Shown: positions 1-7,468 of the stretch, piece by piece
Numbering within the stretch: the first letter of the stretch is position 1
Layout of the letters: each line of letters opens with the position of its first letter
Assembly: GCA_023249255.1 (NCBI GenBank)
Contig: JAHFCY010000067.1
Location: 1-14,246 of the forward strand
DNA: 14,246 nucleotides
Source of the DNA: Candidatus Lindowiibacteriota bacterium
GTDB lineage: Bacteria; Lindowbacteria; 2-12-FULL-62-27
Direction of reading: 5' to 3'
Position numbers and translations under genes: made by a program
Notes under the pieces: generated by a model
What the model was told of the DNA's origin: nothing
The model's input: the letters and a program-made list of their open reading frames with translations, nothing else
Databases searched by the model: none

Positions 1-327
1 CGATCGTGGCCGACAGTTTTGGACGAAGATAGTCCGGCGCCGTCGCCAGAAGACGGTATCGCCGCTGGCCTCCCGGCGCGACACTCGGACGATTCCCGGG
101 GCCTTCACCGAGAATCTCCAATAGCATGTCTCGCCGACGATTTCGCAGATTCAAGACGTCGTCCAGCCGCGTTTCTTCCAGGGATGTGATGCCGTCAATC
201 CGGTCTGTGTCGCTGTCCAGAATGGCCCGGCGCTTCTGATGCGCCAGATCGATCAGGGATTCGATCAGACCAAGTTCCCCGGAGAGAGCGTCCAGATAAG
301 ATCCGTGTCTCTCCACTCCAAATCCAT
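1..327 (-). CDS. flgN: FlgN-like flagellar export chaperone (partial, C-terminus beyond window)
   Basis: FlgN-type proteins are small cytoplasmic chaperones that guard the hook-filament junction proteins FlgK and FlgL before export. I translated this frame by hand: about 109 residues are visible, starting MDLEWRDTDLIWTLSGELG, then a long charged helix with the family pattern (LIDLAHQKRRAILDSDTDRI, then a segment rich in Glu/Arg/Leu around residues 48-72). There is no stop before the left edge. ATG at 327 has AAGG directly against it, which is badly spaced; TTG at 321 has AAGGA five bases upstream and is a good alternative start. It lies 92 bp downstream of comF on the same strand, the neighbourhood seen in Bacillus (comFC-flgM-flgN). 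FlgN is a low-complexity helical family, so the call rests on pattern plus context. Confidence 0.6.
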
Positions 328-369
328 CCTTGGTTTTGGGTTCGTATGTATCCACCACTACAGTTCAAC

Positions 370-396
370 TTATCGGCAGTTTGACGGGGAAAAATA
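370..396 (-). promoter_or_regulatory. Possible sigma-28 (FliA) flagellar promoter upstream of flgN
   Basis: The minus strand carries GCCGATAA at 377-370, an exact match to the -10 octamer of flagellar sigma-28 promoters. The region 15 bases further upstream reads TATTTTTC (396-389), which matches the TAAAGTTT -35 consensus at only about half its positions. Initiation here would leave a leader of roughly 35 bases before the flgN start at 327. The perfect -10 next to a flagellar gene supports the call; the poor -35 lowers it. Confidence 0.45.
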
Positions 397-419
397 AAGG
401 CTGTGTGGGTCTCCCGCTT

Positions 420-1154
420 TTACAATCCGCGCGCGAGCGTGAACAGAACCACCTTTTGAAATCCCCGGTCTTTCAGCGCGTCGGCGCAGGCCGAGGCGGT
501 CGAACCGGTAGTCAAGATATCATCGATGAGAAGCACGGATCGCGTCCGCATGCCGGTTGGAACCGCCGCCGAAAACGCGCCCTTCACGTTTTCAATCCGG
601 TTTCTCCGGGACAGTTCGGCCTGGGGAGGGCAATCGCGGATCCGCCGAAGGAGTCCCGCAACCGGCCGCTGATATTTTTCGGCGAGATGTTTTGCGATTT
701 CCTCGGCCAGGTCAACGCCGCGCCCGGCCTTTCTCCGGTCTGTTGTCGGCGCCCACGTGAATACGTCAAAAAGATATGGATTGAAGTCCTCATCCGGCCC
801 GATGTGTTCGAGTGCCGCGTCAACGATCGCCGCGATCCATTCCGGGCGGTTGGAAAATTTTACGCGATGCCAGAGTTTCCGGAATGTGCCGTCGTAGACG
901 AAAACGGAAATCGCCCGGTCAAACCGTCGAAAGCCCGATCGGCATTCCCAGCATCGTGTGCGGGATCCGGGCCGGTTTCGAATTGTTTTCCCGCACGTTG
1001 GACATCGATCCTTCGGCAGAAAATGCAGATCGTCCCGGCACTCATCGCAGAGCGGCAGCCCGCCGCTTGGCGGAATTTCACGCTCGCACCGCCGGCATTC
1101 GGGCGGATAGACGAGATCGGCAAGCCCGCGAAGAACGCCGGTCAAAAGTCCCAC
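420..1154 (-). CDS. comFC: ComF family phosphoribosyltransferase-like competence protein
   Basis: ComF-family proteins are cytoplasmic and needed for DNA uptake or recombination in transformable bacteria; the fold is a phosphoribosyltransferase preceded by a zinc-binding segment. The 244-residue product has four Cys pairs near residues 20/23, 36/39, 51/54 and 68/71 (for example CPTC and CWEC), then the PRPP-loop motif IDDILTTGSTA at about 210-220, plus the family's RNRIENVKGAF stretch. I prefer GTG at 1154: GAAGGA lies nine bases upstream, and the family's hydrophobic start (LLTGVLRGLADLVYPPEC) follows at once. The longer reading from 1238 would overlap the upstream flavoprotein gene by about 70 bp and add an Arg/Ser-rich tail unlike the family. 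It lies 13 bp after the flavoprotein gene, probably in the same operon. Confidence 0.9.
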   Translation of the reverse strand: MGLLTGVLRGLADLVYPPECRRCEREIPPSGGLPLCDECRDDLHFLPKDRCPTCGKTIRNRPGSRTRCWECRSGFRRFDRAISVFVYDGTFRKLWHRVKFSNRPEWIAAIVDAALEHIGPDEDFNPYLFDVFTWAPTTDRRKAGRGVDLAEEIAKHLAEKYQRPVAGLLRRIRDCPPQAELSRRNRIENVKGAFSAAVPTGMRTRSVLLIDDILTTGSTASACADALKDRGFQKVVLFTLARGL

Positions 1155-1167
1155 GACAGGGAATCCT

Positions 1168-2421
1168 TCATAGCCGCGACGCCATCTCTTTGGCTTCGAC
1201 GATGACGTCCGAGATCGCGACGTAACGCCAGGCGCCAAACCGCCCGAGAAGTTCCACGCCGCGCCGCTGCAGCCGCCGGATCAGGCCATCCCGCCACCGC
1301 GCGAGTCCGATCAACGGAATCGGATACGCATGCCGGATGTCGAGCCGATGAACGGTATCGACCGCACGTTTGCCGGAAATGAATCCCAGCCGTTCGAGAT
1401 GCCGCCGCACGTCTGAAAAACGAAATCGGCCCAACCGGTCGGGCGGCGCCGCGCATTCGACATAGAGCGCGCCGCAGCCCCGTGGGGCGCTGGATGGAGA
1501 GATGTTGCTGTAGACGCCGAACCGATAAAACGGCGCTGTTGGATCCGGCACGTAGCACCAGTGAAAATCCCGGTAAAACGACTTGCGAAGTCCCACGTTG
1601 AATACCGTCACGCCCGTCGCCCGGCACACATCCGGAACTGCGCGCCCTGCGAGCCGTAAAAATTGAGGCAAGGGAATTGTCGAGACCAGCCGTTCATACC
1701 GCCACTCGCCTGCATCCGTCCGCACGACGCGCCGGTTGAGATCGATCGACCGGATGGATGTGTTCAGGATTGTCCGATCGCTGACGGATGCGGCGAGCCG
1801 CCCGGCCACCGTTCCCATCCCGCCGCGTTTCGGATAATAAAACACGGCGTTGTACCCCCACGGATCTTTTTGTTTGAGAAATGCGCTCTTCAGAATGTCC
1901 GCCGCGCCGGATGAGGGGATGAAACGCGGGACCCAGTCGGCCGACATGCGCCGAAGATCGATATTCCAGAGTTTGGAGTTGTACGGATACATGAATTGCC
2001 GCCCGACGCCGTCACCGCAGGTCGCGTGAATCCAGTCATGGAAATTTTTCGGCGCGGCCTTCCGCCTCTCGAAAAATCCCTTCAGCGCCTCGCCGACCCG
2101 CTCCGGCGTTTGAAAAAAAAGATTCTGCTGGTACGGAAACGGCACAAGCCGGCCGTCGACCAGGCAGACCGCGCGGCGATCGATTCGATGGAGCGGTACA
2201 TGAAGACGATTTCGGATGAGATCGAGCACTTCCGGGTTGTTTGTGTGAAGCAGGTGCCCTGAATGGTCAAACGTGTATGGTCCGACCCGAAAACTTCCGG
2301 CCAATCCACCGGCCCGCCCGGATTTCTCCAGCACCACCGCGTTCACGCCCCGGTCTTTGAGAAAAAGCGCCATCGAAAGCCCCGCCGGGCCGCCTCCCAA
2401 AATCAAAACCGGGACGTTCAC
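1168..2421 (-). CDS. FAD-dependent amine-oxidase / UDP-galactopyranose-mutase-like flavoprotein
   Basis: This is a flavoprotein of the broad amine-oxidase / protoporphyrinogen-oxidase / UDP-galactopyranose-mutase superfamily. The N-terminus gives a Rossmann dinucleotide-binding motif, LILGGGPAGLSMALFLKDRG, with Gly 9, 11 and 14 and an acidic residue (Glu32) ending the second strand, followed by GRAGGLAGS. The central YNSKLWNIDLRRMSADWVPR resembles the UGM-like branch, and GGMGTVAGRLA lies further on. The likely product is 417 residues. The GTG start at 2421 overlaps the TGA of the upstream sugar-phosphate transferase as GTGA, implying translational coupling; an upstream ATG at 2589 would lie inside that gene. 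The pairing suggests a role in surface polysaccharide or lipid-linked sugar metabolism. A separate heme or carotenoid-type oxidase role cannot be excluded; the substrate is not readable from sequence. Confidence 0.8.
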   Translation of the reverse strand: MNVPVLILGGGPAGLSMALFLKDRGVNAVVLEKSGRAGGLAGSFRVGPYTFDHSGHLLHTNNPEVLDLIRNRLHVPLHRIDRRAVCLVDGRLVPFPYQQNLFFQTPERVGEALKGFFERRKAAPKNFHDWIHATCGDGVGRQFMYPYNSKLWNIDLRRMSADWVPRFIPSSGAADILKSAFLKQKDPWGYNAVFYYPKRGGMGTVAGRLAASVSDRTILNTSIRSIDLNRRVVRTDAGEWRYERLVSTIPLPQFLRLAGRAVPDVCRATGVTVFNVGLRKSFYRDFHWCYVPDPTAPFYRFGVYSNISPSSAPRGCGALYVECAAPPDRLGRFRFSDVRRHLERLGFISGKRAVDTVHRLDIRHAYPIPLIGLARWRDGLIRRLQRRGVELLGRFGAWRYVAISDVIVEAKEMASRL

Positions 2422-3422
2422 GTCACACGAATTCTGGCAAGCGCCGCGCCGATTCCGACTGCGGCGGCAATCGCGCAGGCGGCGATGAACGCGGCGTAGG
2501 GCAGAGGACAAAATACAACACCCGGCGCCAGGACCGCACCGGCCGCGCCAAGACCCAGAAGACTCCACAGGACCTTTCTGTCGCTCCATCCCATCTTTCT
2601 GAGACGGACCGCCACATGATCGGGACTTCCCCGGATCGGCGACTGGCCTTTCATCAGGCGGAGAATCACCACAAACACGAGATCGTACAGCGGCAGGATA
2701 AACACCATGAACGGCACGAGAAGTCCGACACTATGGCCGGGTGTGTAGGATTCGCCGATCGCAAGCCCCGCGAGCAAAAATCCGATGGAAAGACTTCCGG
2801 CGTCTCCCAGAAACTGCGTCGCGGGCGGATGATTCGCCAGAAAAAACGCGGCGGTGCCGCCGACGAGCGCCGCCGACGAAACAGTCACAAACGTTTTGTC
2901 GTACAGCTCGGTGAAAACGGACACGAGCAGAAGTCCGACGCCGATGACGGCCGCCGCGCCGCTGCAGAGCCCGTCGTGAACGTCGATAATGTTGAACGCG
3001 TTGGTGATCGCCATCATCCAGAGATACGTCAGAATAAAATTAACGGCCGGCGGCAGAACGTGGATGCTGACGTGCAATCCGCCTGAAATGGCGATCGTTG
3101 TGGCCAGGAATTGAAACAGAAGTTTGACGTATGGCGAAATCGGTCGAAGGTCGTCGGCAAGTCCCATGCAGAGCATGGCCGAGGTTCCGATCAGGAGGGA
3201 TCGAAGCTCATCCGGCATCGCGCCGGGATATCCCGCCATTGCCGCCGCCACGCCCGCGGCCACGGCCATGCCCCCGAGATAGGGAACAGCCCGGCCGTGC
3301 TCTTTCAACGCGGACGGACTGTCGAGCACGTCAAATCGCCTCGCGAGAGATTTGAACAAAGGAATGCAGACAGCCGCCGCGGCAAATGAAACAACGGCCG
3401 GCCGGACAATCATCTGGATCAC
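2418..3422 (-). CDS. Undecaprenyl-phosphate sugar-1-phosphate transferase (WecA/TagO/MraY family)
   Basis: This family transfers HexNAc-1-phosphate from a UDP-sugar to undecaprenyl phosphate, the membrane step that starts many surface glycans. The 334-residue protein is rich in membrane helices and shows the family landmarks in order: HGRAVPYLGG (about 42-51), the Asp pair GLADDL (D90, D91), NAFNIIDVHDGL (141-152), FLGDAGS (204-210) and a cytoplasmic loop with GSPDHVAVRL near 265-274. The third motif is unusual: the common form is NxxNxxDGxDGL, here DVHDGL, with both Asp kept but Gly replaced by Val. The start is GTG at 3422, or ATG at 3413 three codons later; neither has a good ribosome site. 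It is not MraY by context, since no mur genes are nearby; the sugar specificity is unknown. Confidence 0.88.
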   Translation of the reverse strand: MIQMIVRPAVVSFAAAAVCIPLFKSLARRFDVLDSPSALKEHGRAVPYLGGMAVAAGVAAAMAGYPGAMPDELRSLLIGTSAMLCMGLADDLRPISPYVKLLFQFLATTIAISGGLHVSIHVLPPAVNFILTYLWMMAITNAFNIIDVHDGLCSGAAAVIGVGLLLVSVFTELYDKTFVTVSSAALVGGTAAFFLANHPPATQFLGDAGSLSIGFLLAGLAIGESYTPGHSVGLLVPFMVFILPLYDLVFVVILRLMKGQSPIRGSPDHVAVRLRKMGWSDRKVLWSLLGLGAAGAVLAPGVVFCPLPYAAFIAACAIAAAVGIGAALARIRVT

Positions 3423-3475
3423 GGGAAAATCAGAAAGTCGCGTCGCCGCTCAGGCGTCGCCAAAGCAGGCAAGCG

Positions 3476-3655
3476 TCAGGGGTGCGTGTCGGATGGCGCG
3501 GGCGTTGCGGCCTGCGGCGCGGGTGGAACACTTTCCGGCGACCAGATCTCCTTGAGTTGAGGACCCAGCGCGACCACCACCGCAATCACGATGATGAGAA
3601 TAAGACCGATGATCAATCCGTATTCAACGACGCCCTGGCCACGATTGGACTCCAT
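3476..3655 (-). CDS. Flp/Fap-type pilin subunit
   Basis: This small gene encodes 59 residues, MESNRGQGVVEYGLIIGLIL followed by more hydrophobic sequence and a Pro/Ala-rich tail ending SDTHP. It matches Flp pilins of the Tad type IVb system: a short leader, the prepilin-peptidase site Gly6 followed by QGVV and then Glu11-Tyr12, and one hydrophobic helix of about 20 residues. The predicted mature pilin is 53 residues. AGGGGG sits nine bases before the ATG, a strong ribosome site. The gene has its own candidate promoter and lies 53 bp before the wecA-like gene. No tad secretion or peptidase genes are in the window, so assembly machinery must be elsewhere, or this is a TadE-independent single-helix protein. 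Confidence 0.85.
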   Translation of the reverse strand: MESNRGQGVVEYGLIIGLILIIVIAVVVALGPQLKEIWSPESVPPAPQAATPAPSDTHP

Positions 3656-3699
3656 GTTGCTGAACCCCCTTTTCGTTGAGTTCCTGACGTAACCGCCCG

Positions 3700-3728
3700 A
3701 ACCTAACAGACCTCGCTTGAGCCGTCAA
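3700..3728 (-). promoter_or_regulatory. Sigma-70-like promoter for the pilin operon
   Basis: On the minus strand, TTGACG (3728-3723) is separated by 17 bases from TAGGTT (3705-3700), about 45 bases upstream of the pilin ATG. The -35 hexamer matches the consensus at five of six positions; the -10 is weaker. The -35 overlaps the stop codon of cobA-hemD (TGA at 3727-3725). A small inverted repeat, GCTTGA-GCCG-TCAAGC at 3715-3730, straddles the same bases. It has no T-run and could be an operator or a weak end signal for the hem operon. Confidence 0.5.
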
Positions 3729-5233
3729 GCAACGGTTTCGATGGTTTCGATAAGACTATCCAGCGTTGATTGCGGCGATTCGGCGTGAACGCAGAGCCGT
3801 CGGCGCCTCCCTTCGGCAGTGGTGATTGGGCCGATGCTGACTAGCGACGTGTGGCCAAGATCGAGTCCCCGCGAAAATTCCGCGAAGACCCGCGCCATGG
3901 AGGCGCTGGTGAGAGGGACGATCCCCCCGGGTGTCGATCGAATCCATGCCCGAATGCCGCGCCGGGCCGCCCGTACCGGCGTCGTGCGATACATCGGAAC
4001 GCAATCAACCCGATGCCCGGCCGCCCGCAAAAATTGAGCAAGCGTGTCCCGGCCCGCTTCGGCTTGAGGCAACGCGATGAACAAGCGCCGTCCCGCTCCC
4101 CGCCTTCCGCGCACCGTTTCGATCAGCGCTTGCGCAAGCCCCTCGGACCGGTAGTCGCGTTCGGGAATGAGATCCGCCCGCCCTCCGAAAGCGGAGAGAG
4201 CCTCTTGCGTACCCGGGCCGATCACGGCCAACTTCACGCGCCGCCGCGTGCCGCGCAAAATTCGCGCGAGCAGACGAACGGTATTCGCGGACGTCAACAA
4301 GAGCCAGTCATATTCGTCCATCCGGCTGATCATTCGAACGAGTGCGCGATTCGGCCGGATTGGAACAATTTCAATTGCCGGGATTTCGGTGACGAGTGCG
4401 CCCCGCTTTTTCAACAGAGTTGAAAGTTTTCCCGATTGGTGGGCCGGTCGCATGACGAGAATCGGCTTTCGAGTCAGCGGCGGTCTTCGCAGATCCACGA
4501 CGCGGCCGATGATCGTGATCGCGGGTGATTCGACGCGATGCCGCGCGGTCCGTTCGGCGATATCGCCGAGGCGTGCGGTGACCACACGCTGGCGGGTCGT
4601 CGTTGCGTTTGAGATCACCGCCGCCGGAAGATTGGGATCGGCGCCCGCTTGAATGAGAGACCGGACAATGGCGGGCAGAGCCCGAAGGCCCATGTAAAAT
4701 CCCCATGTGCCGCCAAGGCGAACCAGCGCCTGAACGTCCCGTTTCGGAATTGCCGGCTTGCCTCCTCGTTCCGATTCGGCCGCCGCCGTCAACAGCGTCA
4801 GGCTCGACGCACAGCGGCGATCCGTCAGGGGAAATCCGGCTCCGGCTGCGGCCCCGGCCGCGGCGGTGATTCCCGGAATGGCCCGGACGTCGGCGCCGGC
4901 GGCTCTCAACGCATCGGATTCCTCTCCTCCGCGCCCGAACAAGAACGGATCGCCGCCTTTGAGCCGGACCACGTGATCGCCCAGCCGCGCGGCTCGGATC
5001 AGCCGGCGATTGATATCAGATTGTTTTGGAGACGGTAGCCCGCCGCGCTTGCCGACAAATACGCGTTTACGTTTTGGAATCCGGCTCAGAATCTCCGGCG
5101 ATACCAGCGCGTCGTAAAATACAAGATCGGCCCGCTCCAGCGCGGCTTCGGCCGCCCGGGTGAGAAGCGCCGGATCTCCGGGCCCCGCTCCCGCGAGAAT
5201 GACGGAAGGTCTGCGGCCCGATGGAGATTTCAC
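3725..5233 (-). CDS. cobA-hemD: Uroporphyrinogen-III C-methyltransferase / uroporphyrinogen-III synthase fusion (CobA-HemD)
   Basis: This is a bifunctional cytoplasmic enzyme of about 502 residues. The N-terminal half (about 10-250) is the SAM-dependent methylase that makes precorrin-2: GAGPGDP at 15-21, RLKGGDPFLFGRGGEE at 90-105, and FYMGL near 179-183. The C-terminal half (from about 255) is uroporphyrinogen-III synthase, closing hydroxymethylbilane to uroporphyrinogen III; it opens with PILVMRP and includes the LLLTSANTVRLL segment. The start is GTG at 5233, overlapping the hemC TGA as GTGA; an ATG at 5275 lies inside hemC. One drift from the usual methylase is PLTDRRCASS where PLTHR is common. 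HemD sequences diverge strongly, so that half is called from position and a few motifs. It is the last gene of the operon. Confidence 0.93.
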   Translation of the reverse strand: MKSPSGRRPSVILAGAGPGDPALLTRAAEAALERADLVFYDALVSPEILSRIPKRKRVFVGKRGGLPSPKQSDINRRLIRAARLGDHVVRLKGGDPFLFGRGGEESDALRAAGADVRAIPGITAAAGAAAGAGFPLTDRRCASSLTLLTAAAESERGGKPAIPKRDVQALVRLGGTWGFYMGLRALPAIVRSLIQAGADPNLPAAVISNATTTRQRVVTARLGDIAERTARHRVESPAITIIGRVVDLRRPPLTRKPILVMRPAHQSGKLSTLLKKRGALVTEIPAIEIVPIRPNRALVRMISRMDEYDWLLLTSANTVRLLARILRGTRRRVKLAVIGPGTQEALSAFGGRADLIPERDYRSEGLAQALIETVRGRRGAGRRLFIALPQAEAGRDTLAQFLRAAGHRVDCVPMYRTTPVRAARRGIRAWIRSTPGGIVPLTSASMARVFAEFSRGLDLGHTSLVSIGPITTAEGRRRRLCVHAESPQSTLDSLIETIETVA

Positions 5234-6180
5234 GATGCGGCGCCCCCATGCCGTGATTCGATGCGTTGATTCCACGCCAGGATTTTTTTCCCGCCTTTGG
5301 CCAGAACGCGGTCAGAGATCAGTTCCGCCAGTTTTTCTTTGTCGTCTCCCTCGATCTTTTCAAACGCCCGAAGTTTTCCTTCGACGGACAGGATCGCGGC
5401 CGATACATGCCACGATCCCTTCTCCAGCCTTGCCCACGCGCCGATGGGCCAGTTGCAGTCTGCGCCCATGCGCCGGACGAATTCGCGTTCGATGGCGAGC
5501 GCGCCAGTCGTCGTCGGATCGGACAGAAACGAAAATCGCGACGCATCAGCCGCCCGCGAGATCGCCATCAATGTGCCCTGTCCCGGCGCCGGCAAAAATT
5601 CGGCGGGATCGAGGCGTTCAGCACGAAGGCTCATTGGCTTCAAAAGAGAGGCGTTGCCGAGTCGCCGAAGGCCGGCCATGGCCAGCGCGACGGCGTCACA
5701 GTCAGTTCCTATTTTTTTCAGCCGTGTTTCAACATTGCCGCGGACGCTGACGATCGTCACGTCCTGCCGGAAAAATCTGATTTGCGCGGACCGCCGAAGC
5801 GATGCAGTGCCGACACGCGCGCCTTTTGGAATTGTTTCAAGCGTCCATCCCTCGGCGCTGACCAGCGTGTCGGCCGGGTCCTCCCGCACGGGAATGGCCG
5901 CCGCATCCAGTCCCGGCGAAAGTTCGGACGGCACGTCCTTTGCGCTGTGGATCGCCAGATCGATGCGCCCGTCAAGTAAAGCCTCGTCCAGCGCTTTGAC
6001 AAACATCCCCTTCCCGCCCCATCGCGGCAAAGCGGTCGCGGATGGGCCGGCTCGGTCGCCCTCTGTGAGGATGCCGACCATCTCGACGCCAAATCCCCGT
6101 TGCCGAATCTGGTCGGCCATCCACTTGCTCTGCGCCATCGCAAGCGGACTTTTTCTTGTCCCGATTCGGATGAGAGGCAT
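5230..6180 (-). CDS. hemC: Porphobilinogen deaminase (hydroxymethylbilane synthase)
   Basis: HemC polymerises four porphobilinogens into hydroxymethylbilane in the cytoplasm. The 316-residue product has the family landmarks: an IRIGTRKSPLAMAQ start, AIHSAKDVPSEL with the catalytic Asp at 82, GTASLRR near 124-130, RGNVETRLKK near 148-156, and the dipyrromethane-cofactor Cys at 242 in GADCNWPIGAWA. That is the same residue number as the E. coli enzyme (Cys242). The length is normal. It lies 19 bp downstream of hemA and shares a 4-bp overlap with the next gene, so HemC and HemD activities are translationally coupled, which suits their unstable intermediate. Confidence 0.97.
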   Translation of the reverse strand: MPLIRIGTRKSPLAMAQSKWMADQIRQRGFGVEMVGILTEGDRAGPSATALPRWGGKGMFVKALDEALLDGRIDLAIHSAKDVPSELSPGLDAAAIPVREDPADTLVSAEGWTLETIPKGARVGTASLRRSAQIRFFRQDVTIVSVRGNVETRLKKIGTDCDAVALAMAGLRRLGNASLLKPMSLRAERLDPAEFLPAPGQGTLMAISRAADASRFSFLSDPTTTGALAIEREFVRRMGADCNWPIGAWARLEKGSWHVSAAILSVEGKLRAFEKIEGDDKEKLAELISDRVLAKGGKKILAWNQRIESRHGGAAS

Positions 6181-6199
6181 CAGCGGGTCATCCAGCCGG

Positions 6200-7468
6200 T
6201 CACAGTCCGAAGAATTCCTTCAGGGCCTCAAGGAGCGTGTGACGATCATGACCCGCCATTTCTGTCCGACTTTTTCGGAATGCCTCGGATAAAATGCGGT
6301 TCGGAATGCTTTTTTTCAGCGCCTCCCGGGCCGTGCCATCCACGCCGCTTCGCATAAGTTCCTGATCGACCACATCTGCGATTCGAGAGTGAAACCGCCT
6401 CAGTGTGTCCTCCTGCGCCGCGCTGTCCCACGCCGCCCAGAACGCATCCGCCTCGTCCCGGATCAGGTGTTCGCATTTTGGAATTTCCTTTTCCCGTTCC
6501 CGACGGTGCTCCGCCGCGATCGCGTCGAGGTCGTCCAGGTTGTACAAAAATACGTTTTCGAAATTGGCTGCATCCGCCGCAATGTTCCTCGGCACCGCCA
6601 GATCGACCAGAAACAGGGGCCTGCCATTTCGGATGAACTGGGCCTGGCGGACGTGTTCCGCGGTGATCAGCGCGTGCGGCGCCCCGCTCGAACTGACAAC
6701 GATGTCGGCGCCGGCGAGCTGTCCGGGTAGATTCTCGACGGGCTGGCATGGCGACGAGAGGGCTCTCGCAAGATCTTCTGCCGACTCGCGCCGCCGCGTT
6801 GAAAAAATCGTAATCCGCGCGCCCCGCTCGACCAGATGCTCGGCGGCCAGTGACGAAATTTCGCCCGCACCGACCACGAGCGCGTGCCGATTTTTCAACG
6901 TGTCAAATATTTTTTCGCATAATCGGACGGCGATGGAACTGACGGACACCGGCGTTTCGGCCAATTTTGTTTCGGCCCGGACGCGCTTGCCCACGGACAG
7001 AGCCCGCTGAAACAACATGTTCAATCCGGCATCGGTCATGCCAACGATTCGCGCCGCCTCGTAGGAATCCCGCACCTGCCCCAGAATCTGCGTTTCGCCG
7101 AGAACCTGGGCGTCCAGCCCGGCCGCGACGGAAAAAAGATGCGTGATGGCGTCAATTCCAGTTCGCGGGGTCATACGGCCCTGCATTTGATCCGCAATCT
7201 CCGGCGCGCGCCCCAGAATCCAGGCGGCCGCATCCGGGGACCCGCGGGTCGCATATATTTCAAAGCGATTGCAGGTTGATACGATCACGGCCCGCCCGAT
7301 GCCTGTGTCCTGCCGGAACGATTTCAACGTTTCGGTCAGCGCGCCCGGTCGAACGTAAAATTTTTCCCGGAGAGTCAGGCCGGTTGTGTGGTGCGACAGC
7401 CCCACGCAATAAATTTCCTGGCCGCCGCTCCCGCCTGGGGGGGCGAACTCAGAATTGATGTTTTCCAC
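6200..7468 (-). CDS. hemA: Glutamyl-tRNA reductase
   Basis: HemA reduces glutamyl-tRNA(Glu) to glutamate-1-semialdehyde with NADPH, the first committed C5-pathway step. Visible motifs are YCVGLSHHTT at the N-terminus, VSTCNRFEIYA with the catalytic Cys (about residue 66 from the GTG start), GETQILGQV near 124-132, VGAGEISSLAAEHL beginning the NADPH-binding domain near 199, SSSGAPHALI, LVDLAVPRNI, and a helical C-terminal dimerisation domain. The start is uncertain. GTG at 7468 (422 aa) overlaps the hemX-like gene by 20 bp and lacks a clear ribosome site. A GTG in YCVGL has AGGAA nine bases upstream but would remove the first strand. ATG at 7522 would overlap by 74 bp. Confidence 0.94.
   Translation of the reverse strand: MENINSEFAPPGGSGGQEIYCVGLSHHTTGLTLREKFYVRPGALTETLKSFRQDTGIGRAVIVSTCNRFEIYATRGSPDAAAWILGRAPEIADQMQGRMTPRTGIDAITHLFSVAAGLDAQVLGETQILGQVRDSYEAARIVGMTDAGLNMLFQRALSVGKRVRAETKLAETPVSVSSIAVRLCEKIFDTLKNRHALVVGAGEISSLAAEHLVERGARITIFSTRRRESAEDLARALSSPCQPVENLPGQLAGADIVVSSSGAPHALITAEHVRQAQFIRNGRPLFLVDLAVPRNIAADAANFENVFLYNLDDLDAIAAEHRREREKEIPKCEHLIRDEADAFWAAWDSAAQEDTLRRFHSRIADVVDQELMRSGVDGTAREALKKSIPNRILSEAFRKSRTEMAGHDRHTLLEALKEFFGL

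Noticed and set aside
330-1205. Long plus-strand open frame of 291 codons
   Set aside because: It is the shadow of comFC on the other strand; the product is Arg/Pro-rich with no family features, while the minus frame has all ComF motifs.
1155-1238. Longer N-terminus for the ComF protein
   Set aside because: It would overlap the flavoprotein gene and adds a basic serine-rich stretch; the GTG at 1154 has a good ribosome site and a family-like start.
3435-3460. GGCGACGC repeated twice between pilin and transferase genes, as a possible terminator
   Set aside because: The copies are direct, not inverted, and no stable stem followed by a T-run could be drawn.
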